Made by a program: the position numbers and the translations under genes. 23,118 bases of DNA from contig JASHVQ010000096.1 of assembly GCA_030044485.1 (NCBI GenBank), positions 1-23,118 on the forward strand, in the 5' to 3' direction. This document shows, piece after piece, positions 16,339-23,118 of this stretch. The stretch's first letter is position 1. Each line of letters opens with the position of its first letter. Origin of the DNA: Methylovirgula sp. Its GTDB lineage: Bacteria; Pseudomonadota; Alphaproteobacteria; Rhizobiales; Beijerinckiaceae. A model generated the notes under the pieces. It had not been told where the DNA came from. It saw only the letters and a list, made by a program, of their open reading frames with translations, and ran no database searches.

Positions 16339-16725
16339 GGGCTTCATCGGCAGGTGAAGCGCTATGCCCTCGACCATGCGGGAAATGACGAAGTTGTAGC
16401 CGCTGGTGCACCAGCGCGGCTCGAAGCTCAGGCGGCCGCGCATCTTGTGGAGGGCTTCGACGGATCGTTCGTAGTCCGCGTCAAAACGGCCCTCGATCAT
16501 GATGTTCCAGTGGCGAAAATTGTGCTCGCGCGAATAAGCGATATTTTCCGCGTTTTGGTAGGGCGAGGCGGGGCCGGCGAACGGCTTGAACTGCACATAG
16601 AAGGCATCGAGCGCCGCGCTGAACACTTGCCGGAGAAAAGGCTTGTTCTCCCGCAGAACGGCGATCGTTTCCGCATCAATTCGGTAGAATTGGCGTAGGT
16701 CGGCGAGGTTGATTTTCGGAACCAT
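16336..16725 (-). pseudogene. 5' part of a protoglobin-domain gene, truncated
   Basis: Read leftward from the ATG at 16725, about 130 residues match a protoglobin domain (the globin-coupled sensor type). The start is INLADLRQFYRIDAETIAVL (20 residues). NFRHWNIMIEGRFDADYERS (20 residues) carries the probable proximal haem His at about residue 72. Then come FEPRWCTSGYNFVISRMVEG (20 residues) and LHLPMKPY. Homology ends near residue 130, where the yibQ fragment on the opposite strand begins. The frame remains open to 15643 only by reading antisense through yibQ. Intact relatives would continue with the last globin helix and usually an output domain (chemotaxis, GGDEF or kinase), which is lost. 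No good ribosome-binding site is seen, so the start may differ. Confidence 0.72.
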
Positions 16726-16879
16726 GAGAGCGACCGGAAATGAGGCCTCACCTTAGGTGCGATTTGGTTAGCGGCGAGTAAGTTGCCCAATTCCTAGGCG
16801 GCTGTTTCCGGCAGGACCTTTAGCCCGGGCCCCCTTGTTCCGGCTTCGTTCCTGCTCCCGAATCTGCTAAAGAAGCCGG

Positions 16880-18007
16880 ATGGACACTCCCTTGTTCATC
16901 CTAGCCGGCCTGCCGGTGCGGCCGCCGGAGCTTTGGCTGGCGCTCCTTCTGGCGCTGGCCGGCGGCGCGGCGGCGCTCGGAACGGCGCGAACGCGGCGCG
17001 CGGCGCACGGCGATTTGCAAAATAGAATTGCCGAGCTTGCCCGCTCCAATGCCGAACTCGTCGGCCGCATCCGCAGCTTGGGCGAGGTGCTCGGCAGCGG
17101 CCAGGCTGACTTCGCGCGGCTCGTCGCCGAACGGCTCGATTCGGTCGGCGCGCGTGTCGGGCGCGGCCTCGAGGATCAAAGCCGCGCCGCCGGCGAAAGC
17201 CTCGCCAAGCTCAATGAGAGATTGGCGGTCATCGACGCGGCGCAGGCGCGGCTGACGGGCCTGACCGAGGAAGTGATCGGCCTCAAGGACATTCTCGCCA
17301 ACAAGCAGGCGCGCGGCGCCTTCGGGCAAGGCCGCATGGAAGCGATCATTCGCGATGCGCTGCCGGCCTCCTCCTACGTCTTTCAGCACACGCTCTCCAA
17401 CCGCTGCCGGCCGGACTGCGTCGTCCGCCTCCCAGGCGACGACAGGCTGATGGTCCTGGATGCGAAATTCCCGCTCGAGGCGTTTCTCGCCTTGAAAGAC
17501 GCGGCGAGCGAGGAGACGCTCAAGGAGGCCCGCGCCCGGGTGCGCGCCGATGTCGGCAAACATATCCGCGATATGGAAGAGCGATATTTCGTGGCGGGCG
17601 AGACGCAAGACATTGCCATCCTCTTCGTCCCGTCGGAATCGCTCTATGCCGACCTCGCCGAACATTTCGAGGACGTCATCCAACGCGCGCACCGGGCGCG
17701 AATCCTCATCGTCTCGCCTTCGCTCCTGGTGATGGCGGTGCAGGTGCTGCAGGCGATCGTGCGCGACGCGCGGGTGCGCGAACAGGCGCATGCGATCCAG
17801 ATCGAAGTGCGCCGTCTCGTCGAAGACGTCGTGCGCCTGCGCGAACGCGTCGGCAAGCTCGCAACGCATTTTGGCCAGACGCAGGAGGATCTGGCGACGG
17901 TCGCCACCTCCGCCGACAAGATCGCCAGACGCGGCGAGCGCATCGGGAACATGGATTTTGCCGCCACTCCCGCCGAGCCGGCCGAGCTCGGCAAAGCGGC
18001 GGAATAG
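16880..18007 (+). CDS. rmuC: DNA recombination protein RmuC
   Basis: 375 residues. One N-terminal membrane helix (about 17-36), a coiled-coil stretch (about 40-130, ELARSNAELVGRIRSLGEVL and on) and the RmuC domain (about 135-345) with GAFGQGRMEAIIRDALP, CVVRLPGDDRLMVLDAKFPL (20 residues), KHIRDMEERYF, ILFVPSESLYADL and ILIVSPSLLVMAVQVLQAI. RmuC limits inversions at short inverted repeats. Its fold resembles restriction endonucleases, with the D-A-K motif in LDAKFPL. ATG 16880 has AAAGAAG at suitable spacing. It lies 154 bases right of the protoglobin fragment start and is divergent from it. Confidence 0.94.
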   Translation: MDTPLFILAGLPVRPPELWLALLLALAGGAAALGTARTRRAAHGDLQNRIAELARSNAELVGRIRSLGEVLGSGQADFARLVAERLDSVGARVGRGLEDQSRAAGESLAKLNERLAVIDAAQARLTGLTEEVIGLKDILANKQARGAFGQGRMEAIIRDALPASSYVFQHTLSNRCRPDCVVRLPGDDRLMVLDAKFPLEAFLALKDAASEETLKEARARVRADVGKHIRDMEERYFVAGETQDIAILFVPSESLYADLAEHFEDVIQRAHRARILIVSPSLLVMAVQVLQAIVRDARVREQAHAIQIEVRRLVEDVVRLRERVGKLATHFGQTQEDLATVATSADKIARRGERIGNMDFAATPAEPAELGKAAE

Positions 18008-18343
18008 GTGCGGGATTCAGGTGCCGCGCCTGAGATTCGGCGAGCCATTTGCTTAACCGCGCGGCAGCGCCGGAGATTTTTGCTCAATTTCTGGGCGTTC
18101 GCCTCCAATCGGAGCGGGGCGTCGCCGGAAATGCTTTCCTTACCAATGTGTTACGTCATCCGCCAGCTTGGCACGGGCCTTGATAATTTGGTCTGGCACA
18201 GCCGGCGCATGGACGGCCTGGGCAAGGCGGCGACCCCTGCCTATCTGCGGTGCGATCCGCATTGGGGACGGATTTGAGTTCGCTCTTCTCACTTCTAAGC
18301 ATCCGCCGGATATGTGCTTCCATCATAGAGTTGAGGGCCTGAC
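18008..18343. other. 336-base region between rmuC and glnA
   Basis: No gene is supported: an 89-codon GTG-start frame (18008-18277) has no recognisable family and lacks a ribosome-binding site. It holds a candidate sigma-54 promoter (18168-18185) and, 14 bases on, a weaker TGGCAC...GC element (18194-18208). No clear NtrC site and no clear rmuC terminator were found. No glnB (PII) gene, often next to glnA in Rhizobiales, is present. Confidence 0.55.
18168..18185 (+). promoter_or_regulatory. Candidate sigma-54 promoter for glnA
   Basis: TTGGCACG-N4-TTGATA at 18168-18185 matches the -24 element fully and the -12 element except that the usual GC is GA. It would start transcription about 150 bases before glnA. 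Nitrogen control of glnA by NtrC and sigma-54 is well known, which raises the prior. A second element, TGGCAC (18194-18199) with the GG-N10-GC spacing, overlaps downstream but has a poor -12 (GGCGCA). Confidence 0.5.
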
Positions 18344-19753
18344 ATGAAGACTGCCGATGAAGTGCTGAAGGCGATCAAGGAGAAGGACGTCAAATATGTG
18401 GACTGCCGGTTCACGGATCCGCGTGGCAAGTGGCAGCATGTGACGTTTGACGTTGCGATCATTGGTCCGGAGACGTTTTCCGAGGGGTTGATGTTCGACG
18501 GTTCCTCGATCGCCGGCTGGAAGGCGATCAACGAGTCGGACATGTGTTTGATGCCGGACCCGACCACGGCGGCGATGGATCCGTTTTTTGCCGCGCCGAC
18601 GATTTCGATCGTCTGCGACATTATCGAGCCTTTGACGGGCGAGCCCTATAACCGCGACCCGCGCGGCATAGCCAAACGCGCCGAGGCCTATATGGCCTCG
18701 ACCGGCATCGGCGACACGGTCTATTTCGGTCCCGAGGCGGAGTTCTTCGTCTTCGACGACGTGCGTTTTGCGACCGAGCCCTATAACACCGGCTTCGTCA
18801 TCGATTCGATCGAATTCCCCTCGAACACGGATACGACCTACGAGGGCGGCAATCTCGGCCACAGGATCAGGACCAAAGCCGGCTATTTCCCGGTGCCGCC
18901 GCAGGATTCCGCCCAGGACATGCGCAGCGAAATGCTCGCCGCCATGGCGCAGATGGGCGCCAAGACCGAGAAGCACCATCACGAAGTGGCCGCCGCCCAG
19001 CATGAACTGGGCCTGAAGTTCGGGCCGCTGACCACGATCGCCGACCATCTGCAGGTCTACAAATATTGTATCCATCAGGTGGCGCAGAGCTACGGGAAGA
19101 CCGCGACCTTCATGCCCAAGCCCGTCTATGGCGACAACGGCTCGGGGATGCATGTGCATCAATCGATCTGGAAGGGGGGCAAGCCGCTCTTTGCCGGCAG
19201 CAAATATTCGGATCTTTCCGACGAATGCCTCTATTACATCGGCGGCATCATCCGCCACGCGCGCACCTTGAACGCCTTCACCAATCCCTCGACCAACTCC
19301 TATAAGCGCCTGGTGCCGGGCTTCGAGGCGCCGGTGCTGCTCGCCTATTCGGCGCGCAACCGCTCCGCCTCCTGCCGCATCCCCTATACGTCGAACCCCA
19401 AGGCCAAGCGCGTCGAAGTGCGCTTCCCCGATCCCGCCGCCAATCCCTACCTCGCCTTCTCGGCGATGCTGATGGCGGGCCTCGACGGGATCATGAACAA
19501 GATCGATCCGGGCTCGGCCATGGACAAGGACCTCTACGATCTGCCGCCCAAGGAGCTGAAGAAAATCCCCACGGTCTGCGGCTCGCTGCGCGAGGCGCTC
19601 ACCAACCTCGACAAGGACAGAACCTTCCTGAAAGCCGGCGGCGTCTTCGACGACGACTTCATCGATAGCTACATCGACCTCAAGATGCACGAAATCCTGC
19701 GCTTCGAGATGACTCCGCATCCGGTCGAATTCGATATGTACTACTCAGTCTAG
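18344..19753 (+). CDS. glnA: Type I glutamine synthetase
   Basis: 469 residues, normal for GSI-beta. It joins ammonium to glutamate with ATP, forming dodecamers in the cytoplasm. Present are the Asp-50-loop region [20 protein letters not shown] (20 residues), the metal-binding [59 protein letters not shown] and [17 protein letters not shown]. The adenylylation Tyr lies in KDLYDLPP at residue 398, so activity should be controlled by GlnE. The ATG at 18344 has GAGGG seven bases upstream. A candidate sigma-54 promoter lies upstream and a strong terminator downstream, so it seems to be a single-gene unit. Confidence 0.98.
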   Translation: MKTADEVLKAIKEKDVKYVDCRFTDPRGKWQHVTFDVAIIGPETFSEGLMFDGSSIAGWKAINESDMCLMPDPTTAAMDPFFAAPTISIVCDIIEPLTGEPYNRDPRGIAKRAEAYMASTGIGDTVYFGPEAEFFVFDDVRFATEPYNTGFVIDSIEFPSNTDTTYEGGNLGHRIRTKAGYFPVPPQDSAQDMRSEMLAAMAQMGAKTEKHHHEVAAAQHELGLKFGPLTTIADHLQVYKYCIHQVAQSYGKTATFMPKPVYGDNGSGMHVHQSIWKGGKPLFAGSKYSDLSDECLYYIGGIIRHARTLNAFTNPSTNSYKRLVPGFEAPVLLAYSARNRSASCRIPYTSNPKAKRVEVRFPDPAANPYLAFSAMLMAGLDGIMNKIDPGSAMDKDLYDLPPKELKKIPTVCGSLREALTNLDKDRTFLKAGGVFDDDFIDSYIDLKMHEILRFEMTPHPVEFDMYYSV

Positions 19754-19781
19754 GCGATCTCCTCTCCTCCTCCCAAACTCA

Positions 19782-19808
19782 GCGCTCCCCGCAAGGGAGC
19801 GCCTTTTT
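19782..19808 (+). terminator. Intrinsic terminator after glnA
   Basis: GCGCTCCC-CGCAA-GGGAGCGC is followed by CTTTTT. The arms are perfect, and it lies 28 bases after the glnA stop. Confidence 0.93.
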
Positions 19809-19928
19809 ATGCGCGGCATACGCCGCGGCGCTGGACAAGCCGCGCGGTCGCGCTAGCTTTGGGCCCGGTATATGCTTCGGACGTGGCGGCGGGCGCCGGG
19901 CGCGCGCGCCGCGGCGATGGGGCGGGCA

Positions 19929-20051
19929 ATGGCGTTCGACTTCGTCTTCGGATCGGCGGTGCTGGCCGGATATTTTTTCTATCTCGTCTACGGGCTCGTC
20001 CGCGCTCTTTTGCGGCACGACCTTACGTTCCGCCGAATCCACGGCCGTTAG
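19929..20051 (+). CDS. 40-residue membrane micro-protein, KdpF-like
   Basis: The frame reads MAFDFVFGSAVLAG, then YFFYLVYGLVRALLRHD, and ends FRRIHGR. It is one hydrophobic helix (about 6-26) followed by a basic tail, a positive-inside single-pass pattern. The layout resembles KdpF, the small stabilising subunit of the KdpFABC potassium ATPase (a single helix ending YLVYALLRP), but the final RPE-F motif is absent and no kdpA follows. An in-frame ATG at 19917 would add four residues. No good ribosome-binding site is visible for either. It sits alone between the glnA and porin terminators. It could also be an unrelated micro-protein or a chance ORF. Confidence 0.45.
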   Translation: MAFDFVFGSAVLAGYFFYLVYGLVRALLRHDLTFRRIHGR

Positions 20052-20287
20052 GCGAGCGCGTCGGATTGGCAGCCTCCTCCCGATCCTTTCCTGGCTTGCT
20101 TTGCCGCCTGCTCGGCCGGGTAGCGGCCGGAACGAGCCAGGCGCGCCTTTCGCCCATCGCTTGGGGGGCTTTTCTTTCGCCCGCCCAGGGATTTCCGGCT
20201 CGGCGGCGCTAGTGGCCGCCGCCAGGTTGGCGCGGTCAGGGGCTATTTCCGGCCGGCTCAGGCCTTCCCTAGCCTGCCTCGCGCAAA

Positions 20288-20315
20288 TGAAAACGCCGGC
20301 CTGGCGGCCGGCGTT
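20288..20315 (-). terminator. Intrinsic terminator after the porin gene
   Basis: On the minus strand AACGCCGGCC-GCCA-GGCCGGCGTT is followed by TTC and an A/T-rich stretch (the T-run is partly within the arm). The perfect 10-bp stem lies 23 bases after the porin stop. The 286 bases 20052-20337 otherwise hold nothing I can support. Confidence 0.85.
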
Positions 20316-20337
20316 CTGCGATGCTCTGAAGCGGCTC

Positions 20338-21705
20338 TTAGAACTTTAAGATGACGTCGCCGGCAACCGTGACTTGGTCGCTCTTCGTGCCGAAGCCGGC
20401 GCCCGGACCCGTCTGCACCAGATCGAAGGGCGTCGTGCCGTTCAGGGACGCGTCGTAGCGCACCTCAGGCCGGAAGATGACGCCCTTCAGATAAGGAATG
20501 GTCGACGGAATTGTCGGCGTGATGTTCAGGCCGCCGGTCAGTTCCAAATATGTCGTCGGCCCCTGCGTGATCACGGGCGAAAAGCCGCCGGGAAGAACAT
20601 ATCCGTGTTCCGAATCCGCGAAGCCAAAGCCGGCCGGATATTCCCCGACGAATGCGCCCGTGTCGTCGCGAAACACCTCTGCGCGCCCATTGATCTTCAG
20701 CCAATCAATCGGCGTCTGGTAGGAGGCATAGCCCGCGGCACCATAGGTTTCGTCCAAAAGGCCGTCGTCCCGGGTATAGTTGCCGTCGAGGGTAAGGGTC
20801 AGCTTGTCGGTGGCCGTCCAGGTGATGACGATGTCGTTGGCATAACGCAGCGCAGAGTTTCCGCAGATGCCGCAGCTATAGACTGCCGGCACCTGACCCG
20901 CGCCATTCGGCTCCAGCCCACCAGTGAAGAATGGATCTTCAGGCCCGATATGGGTCGTCGCCAATACCGTGACCGCGCCGCCGGGGCCGAGCTTGTTCAG
21001 CCCGACGCCGCCTTCGAAGGCCGGCGCGGCATTATTATCCCCGTAAGGGAAGCCAATGCTCGTGTTTTCGCCGCTGACGACCGAGGCATAGAGGTCGACC
21101 GTCGGATTGACGTGAGCGATCGCCAACACGCCGGTATCCTGGAAGGGCTCGGCGTAGTTGAAAATATACGAGTGCGAATAGAAGAGGTTGAGATCGGATT
21201 CGATGACCTCGGCGCCTTCCAAGGTCGGCCATTGGCCGGCCTTGAAGTCGATACCGCCATCGAAGATCCAGGGCGTATGCGCCTGGGCATAGGCTTCGAC
21301 GACAGTCAATTGATAGCTGCTGTTGATGCAGAATTCGCATTCGCCGAGATAATGCGTGAAGCGCGCGTCCGTCCCGTACATCAACTGGAAGGCAAAGCCC
21401 ACGTCATAGACGGGCTTCGACGAATCGATCGGTCGCTGCACTGTCAACAGGCCTTGGTTGAACATGGGCGTATTGGCCTTGTCATCGAACAAACCGCCCC
21501 AGTTCAATCCGCTCGGCGGGCTGTCGGGATTGCCGGTGATGCCGGCGTCGAGCTCACCATTGACGGTGATCGTCGACCACCAGGACGGCGGCGGCGGAGG
21601 CGGCCCCTTGGTCGTCGGCAGGTCGGCCGCCGCCGCGTATCCGCCCGTCGCAATCATGCCGGCGCAGAGCGCTGCCGCCGAAAAAAACCCGCGCAAAAAG
21701 GTCAT
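20338..21705 (-). CDS. Outer-membrane beta-barrel porin, BBP2 (OmpL-like) type
   Basis: 455 residues. A signal peptide ends near GGYAAA-ADLP, a typical start for rhizobial outer-membrane proteins, followed by a Pro-rich linker (GPPPPPPSWW). The rest alternates amphipathic beta strands with Gly/Asp/Asn loops: ITVNGELDAGITGNPDS, FNQGLLTVQRPIDSSKPVYD (20 residues), DVGFAFQLMYGTDARF, GGIDFKAGQWPTLEGAEVIE (20 residues), and ends in VAGDVILKF with the terminal Phe of the Bam recognition signal. The pattern fits the BBP2 putative porin family. The substrate is unknown. Two Cys pairs (CEFC, CGIC) are unusual and may form disulfides in loops. The ATG at 21705 is preceded by a G-rich GGGGGC. A terminator follows, so it is probably a single-gene unit. 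Confidence 0.85.
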   Translation of the reverse strand: MTFLRGFFSAAALCAGMIATGGYAAAADLPTTKGPPPPPPSWWSTITVNGELDAGITGNPDSPPSGLNWGGLFDDKANTPMFNQGLLTVQRPIDSSKPVYDVGFAFQLMYGTDARFTHYLGECEFCINSSYQLTVVEAYAQAHTPWIFDGGIDFKAGQWPTLEGAEVIESDLNLFYSHSYIFNYAEPFQDTGVLAIAHVNPTVDLYASVVSGENTSIGFPYGDNNAAPAFEGGVGLNKLGPGGAVTVLATTHIGPEDPFFTGGLEPNGAGQVPAVYSCGICGNSALRYANDIVITWTATDKLTLTLDGNYTRDDGLLDETYGAAGYASYQTPIDWLKINGRAEVFRDDTGAFVGEYPAGFGFADSEHGYVLPGGFSPVITQGPTTYLELTGGLNITPTIPSTIPYLKGVIFRPEVRYDASLNGTTPFDLVQTGPGAGFGTKSDQVTVAGDVILKF

Positions 21706-21977
21706 GTCTTGCCCCCGCTAAAGAACCCGCGCCTTGTCACATAAGGAACATATTGCCGGGGGGCGTTCAATCGAGCTTCGCTGTTTCGACTTGCTTTTCC
21801 GGAACGCGGTGCTTTCTTGCAACGGTTGGTCTCATCGCGCGCCAACTTGCCTTTGCAAACGGCAGACTCTGGGCAGTTCTTGATCTTTCAATACTTGCGC
21901 CGGAAAACGCAATTTGGAGCGCCGCCGAGCCGAATTTCGCAGGATTTAATGCCGCGCCGGCTCGAATTGACGCCAAG
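21706..21977. other. Region between the porin and the substrate-binding-protein gene
   Basis: 272 bases, relatively AT-rich for the window in parts (about 21780-21910), as expected for the porin promoter on the minus strand. I found no clear -35/-10 pair and no terminator for the gene to the right. Short frames here have no recognisable family. Confidence 0.5.
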
Positions 21978-22760
21978 TTAGGGATGCAGCGCGGCCAAAA
22001 TGGCGTCGAGCCCGTCCGTGAGCGCCGCCGGTCCCGGCTGCAGGATCAGCGCCGACTTGATCTCGACGATTCTTTTGTCCCGCACGGCCGGGATGGCGGC
22101 AAAACCCGGCCGGGCGCCGATCCTTTCCGTGACGACCTTTTTGCCGCACCAGGAGGCCAGGATGACGTCCGGGGCGGCGGCAATGACCTGCTGCGGCGAA
22201 ACGATTCGGTCCTTGGCCGATTTCTGCCCGCGCAGCTCCGCAAAAACGTCGATTCCGCCGGCGATTTCGATGAGCTCGGAAACCCAGCCGATTCCGGCGA
22301 TCAGCGGATCGTCCCATTCTTCGAAATAGACTCGCGGCCGGTCTTTACCGCGCACCGATGCCGCCACCGAATCGAGCCGGCGGTGAAGCGAATCGGCGAG
22401 CGCCGCGCCCTTCTCGGGGGCACCGACCAGCGCGCCCAGCGCGCGCACCATCGCCAGGATGCCGGCGACATCGCGCTGGTTGAAGACATGCACGGCGAGC
22501 CCGGCGCGGACGAGTTCGGCGGCAATGTCGCGTTGCAGATCGGAAAAGCACAGGACGAGGTCCGGCTCGAGCGCGAGGATCTTGGGAATGTCGGCGGAGA
22601 TGAAGGCGGAGACGCGCGGCTTCTCTTGGCGTACCCGCGGCGGGCGCACCGCATAGCCGGAGACGCCGACGATCCGCTCCTCTTCGCCGAGGAGGTAGAG
22701 GGTCTCGACCGTCTCTTCGGTGAGGCAGACGATGCGATTGGGGGGAAATTGGCGCATCAT
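21978..22760 (-). CDS. Cobalamin/iron-type ABC substrate-binding protein without signal peptide (BtuF-like)
   Basis: 260 residues from the ATG at 22760 (or 259 from 22757). The fold is a PF01497 periplasmic-binding protein: RIVCLTEETVETLYLLGEEE (20 residues), IVGVSGYAVRPP, DIPKILALEPDLVLCFSDLQ (20 residues), VYFEEWDDPLIAGIGWVSEL (20 residues), APDVILASWCGKK and RPGFAAIPAVRDKRIVEI. This TEE-TE variety is usually labelled cobalamin-binding protein, and the ligand is inferred. There is no signal peptide at either start. The frame is open upstream to 22958, but that part overlaps typA and lacks family likeness. GAGGAG abuts the first ATG, so ATG 22757 has slightly better spacing. No permease, ATPase or TonB receptor gene is nearby. 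Confidence 0.85.
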   Translation of the reverse strand: MMRQFPPNRIVCLTEETVETLYLLGEEERIVGVSGYAVRPPRVRQEKPRVSAFISADIPKILALEPDLVLCFSDLQRDIAAELVRAGLAVHVFNQRDVAGILAMVRALGALVGAPEKGAALADSLHRRLDSVAASVRGKDRPRVYFEEWDDPLIAGIGWVSELIEIAGGIDVFAELRGQKSAKDRIVSPQQVIAAAPDVILASWCGKKVVTERIGARPGFAAIPAVRDKRIVEIKSALILQPGPAALTDGLDAILAALHP

Positions 22761-22781
22761 CTCCTCGGGATTGAAGTTTTT

Positions 22782-22855
22782 CTCTTGCGAACGAAACGAA
22801 GTGATCCAGCCTGAATTGCCGGCTTGCTTCGGATTTCGCGCTCCGCAATGACGCT
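22782..22855. repeat. Degenerate alphaproteobacterial palindromic repeat after typA
   Basis: Read leftward from 22855 the sequence starts GCGTCATTGCGGAGCGCGAA, then GAAGCAA, and later CTGGAT, CACTTCG and CGTTCGCAAGAG. This resembles the dispersed CGTCATTGCGAG...GAAGCAATCCAG / CTGGATTGCTTCG...CTCGCAATGACG repeat of many Rhizobiales genomes, with mutations in both arms. It starts three bases after the typA stop and may act as its 3' structure. The family assignment is from memory. Confidence 0.45.
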
Positions 22856-22857
22856 TC

Positions 22858-23118
22858 TTACGCGCTCTCTTTCGCCCGCACCGCGCGTTTGCGCTCGTTC
22901 GGATCGAGCACGGCCTTCCGCAGCCTGATCGACTTCGGCGTGACTTCGACGAGCTCATCGTCCTCGATATAGGCGAGCGCCTTTTCCAGCGTCATCTGGA
23001 TCGGCGGCGTGAGCCGCACCGCCTCGTCCTTGGAATGGGTGCGGATATTGGTGAGCTGCTTGCCCTTCATGACATTGATTTCGAGATCGTTGTCGCGCGT
23101 ATGTTCGCCGACGATCAT
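22858..23118 (-). CDS. typA: TypA/BipA translational GTPase, C-terminal part
   Basis: The last 86 codons are present and the gene runs off the right edge. [20 protein letters not shown] (20 residues) and [19 protein letters not shown], with [18 protein letters not shown] and [16 protein letters not shown], are the strongly conserved C-terminal domain of TypA/BipA. This ribosome-binding GTPase acts in stress and cold adaptation and in large-subunit assembly. The first Met shown is internal, not a start. The stop is TAA at 22858-22860. Confidence 0.96.
   Translation of the reverse strand: MIVGEHTRDNDLEINVMKGKQLTNIRTHSKDEAVRLTPPIQMTLEKALAYIEDDELVEVTPKSIRLRKAVLDPNERKRAVRAKESA

Noticed and set aside
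18081..18097. Possible NtrC-binding site upstream of the sigma-54 element
   Set aside because: Only about 11 of 17 positions fit the consensus I know, which is too weak in this composition.
18008..18277. 89-codon frame between rmuC and glnA
   Set aside because: GTG start without a ribosome-binding site, no family likeness, and it covers the likely glnA promoter.
21753..22814. 353-codon rightward frame across the right end
   Set aside because: Antisense to the substrate-binding-protein gene, with no recognisable family.
1..23118. tRNA genes, rRNA genes, CRISPR arrays, transposases or prophage genes
   Set aside because: I looked at the intergenic regions on both strands and found no T-arm-like motifs, regular spaced repeats or mobile-element protein motifs. 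Small RNAs without strong motifs could be missed by eye.

Overview
The window reads as a chromosomal stretch of a GC-rich alphaproteobacterium, most likely in Hyphomicrobiales (a Beijerinckiaceae/Methylocystaceae-like methylotroph). Supporting points are the sdhC-sdhD-sdhA-sdhB order, an rsfS-rlmH-envC-ctpA-yibQ block, an AAADLP-type porin and a lanthanide-type (XoxF-like) methanol dehydrogenase gene at the left edge. The genus is inference only. No rRNA, tRNA, CRISPR array, transposase or prophage gene was seen.

Left part (1-4715): the 5' end of a xoxF-type PQQ alcohol dehydrogenase gene, reading off the left edge, has a 438-base upstream region with three inverted repeats. Next come a DUF6134-type exported protein, a single-pass membrane protein of unknown role, and purA. 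All read leftward. purA has an unusual leader: a near-perfect intrinsic terminator lies just before its start codon, inside a short in-frame upstream ORF.

Middle (4716-11133): a kup potassium-uptake gene broken by one in-frame amber codon (TGG to TAG is the simplest explanation) converges on a slipin/stomatin-type gene. Upstream of the slipin lies the complete succinate dehydrogenase operon sdhCDAB, leftward, with a TGATG overlap between sdhD and sdhA.

Right-middle (11134-19808): a rightward block of rsfS, rlmH, an EnvC-type amidase activator and ctpA ends at a strong terminator. It links ribosome maturation and silencing (RsfS, RlmH) to cell-wall processing (EnvC, CtpA). The next gene, yibQ (divergent polysaccharide deacetylase), is cut in the middle and joined tail-to-tail to the 5' half of an oppositely oriented protoglobin gene. 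This is a clear rearrangement or deletion scar (or an assembly join). rmuC follows, then glnA (type I glutamine synthetase) behind a candidate sigma-54 promoter and with its own terminator.

Right end (19809-23118): a 40-residue KdpF-like membrane micro-protein without kdpABC, a BBP2-type outer-membrane porin with its own terminator, a cobalamin-type substrate-binding protein without a signal peptide or transporter partners, a degenerate interspersed repeat, and the 3' end of typA/bipA.

Most of the window is ordinary core metabolism. The points most worth a second look are the purA leader, the kup nonsense codon, the yibQ/protoglobin junction, the palindromes ahead of xoxF and the micro-protein gene. 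I did not find a convincing undescribed multi-gene system.
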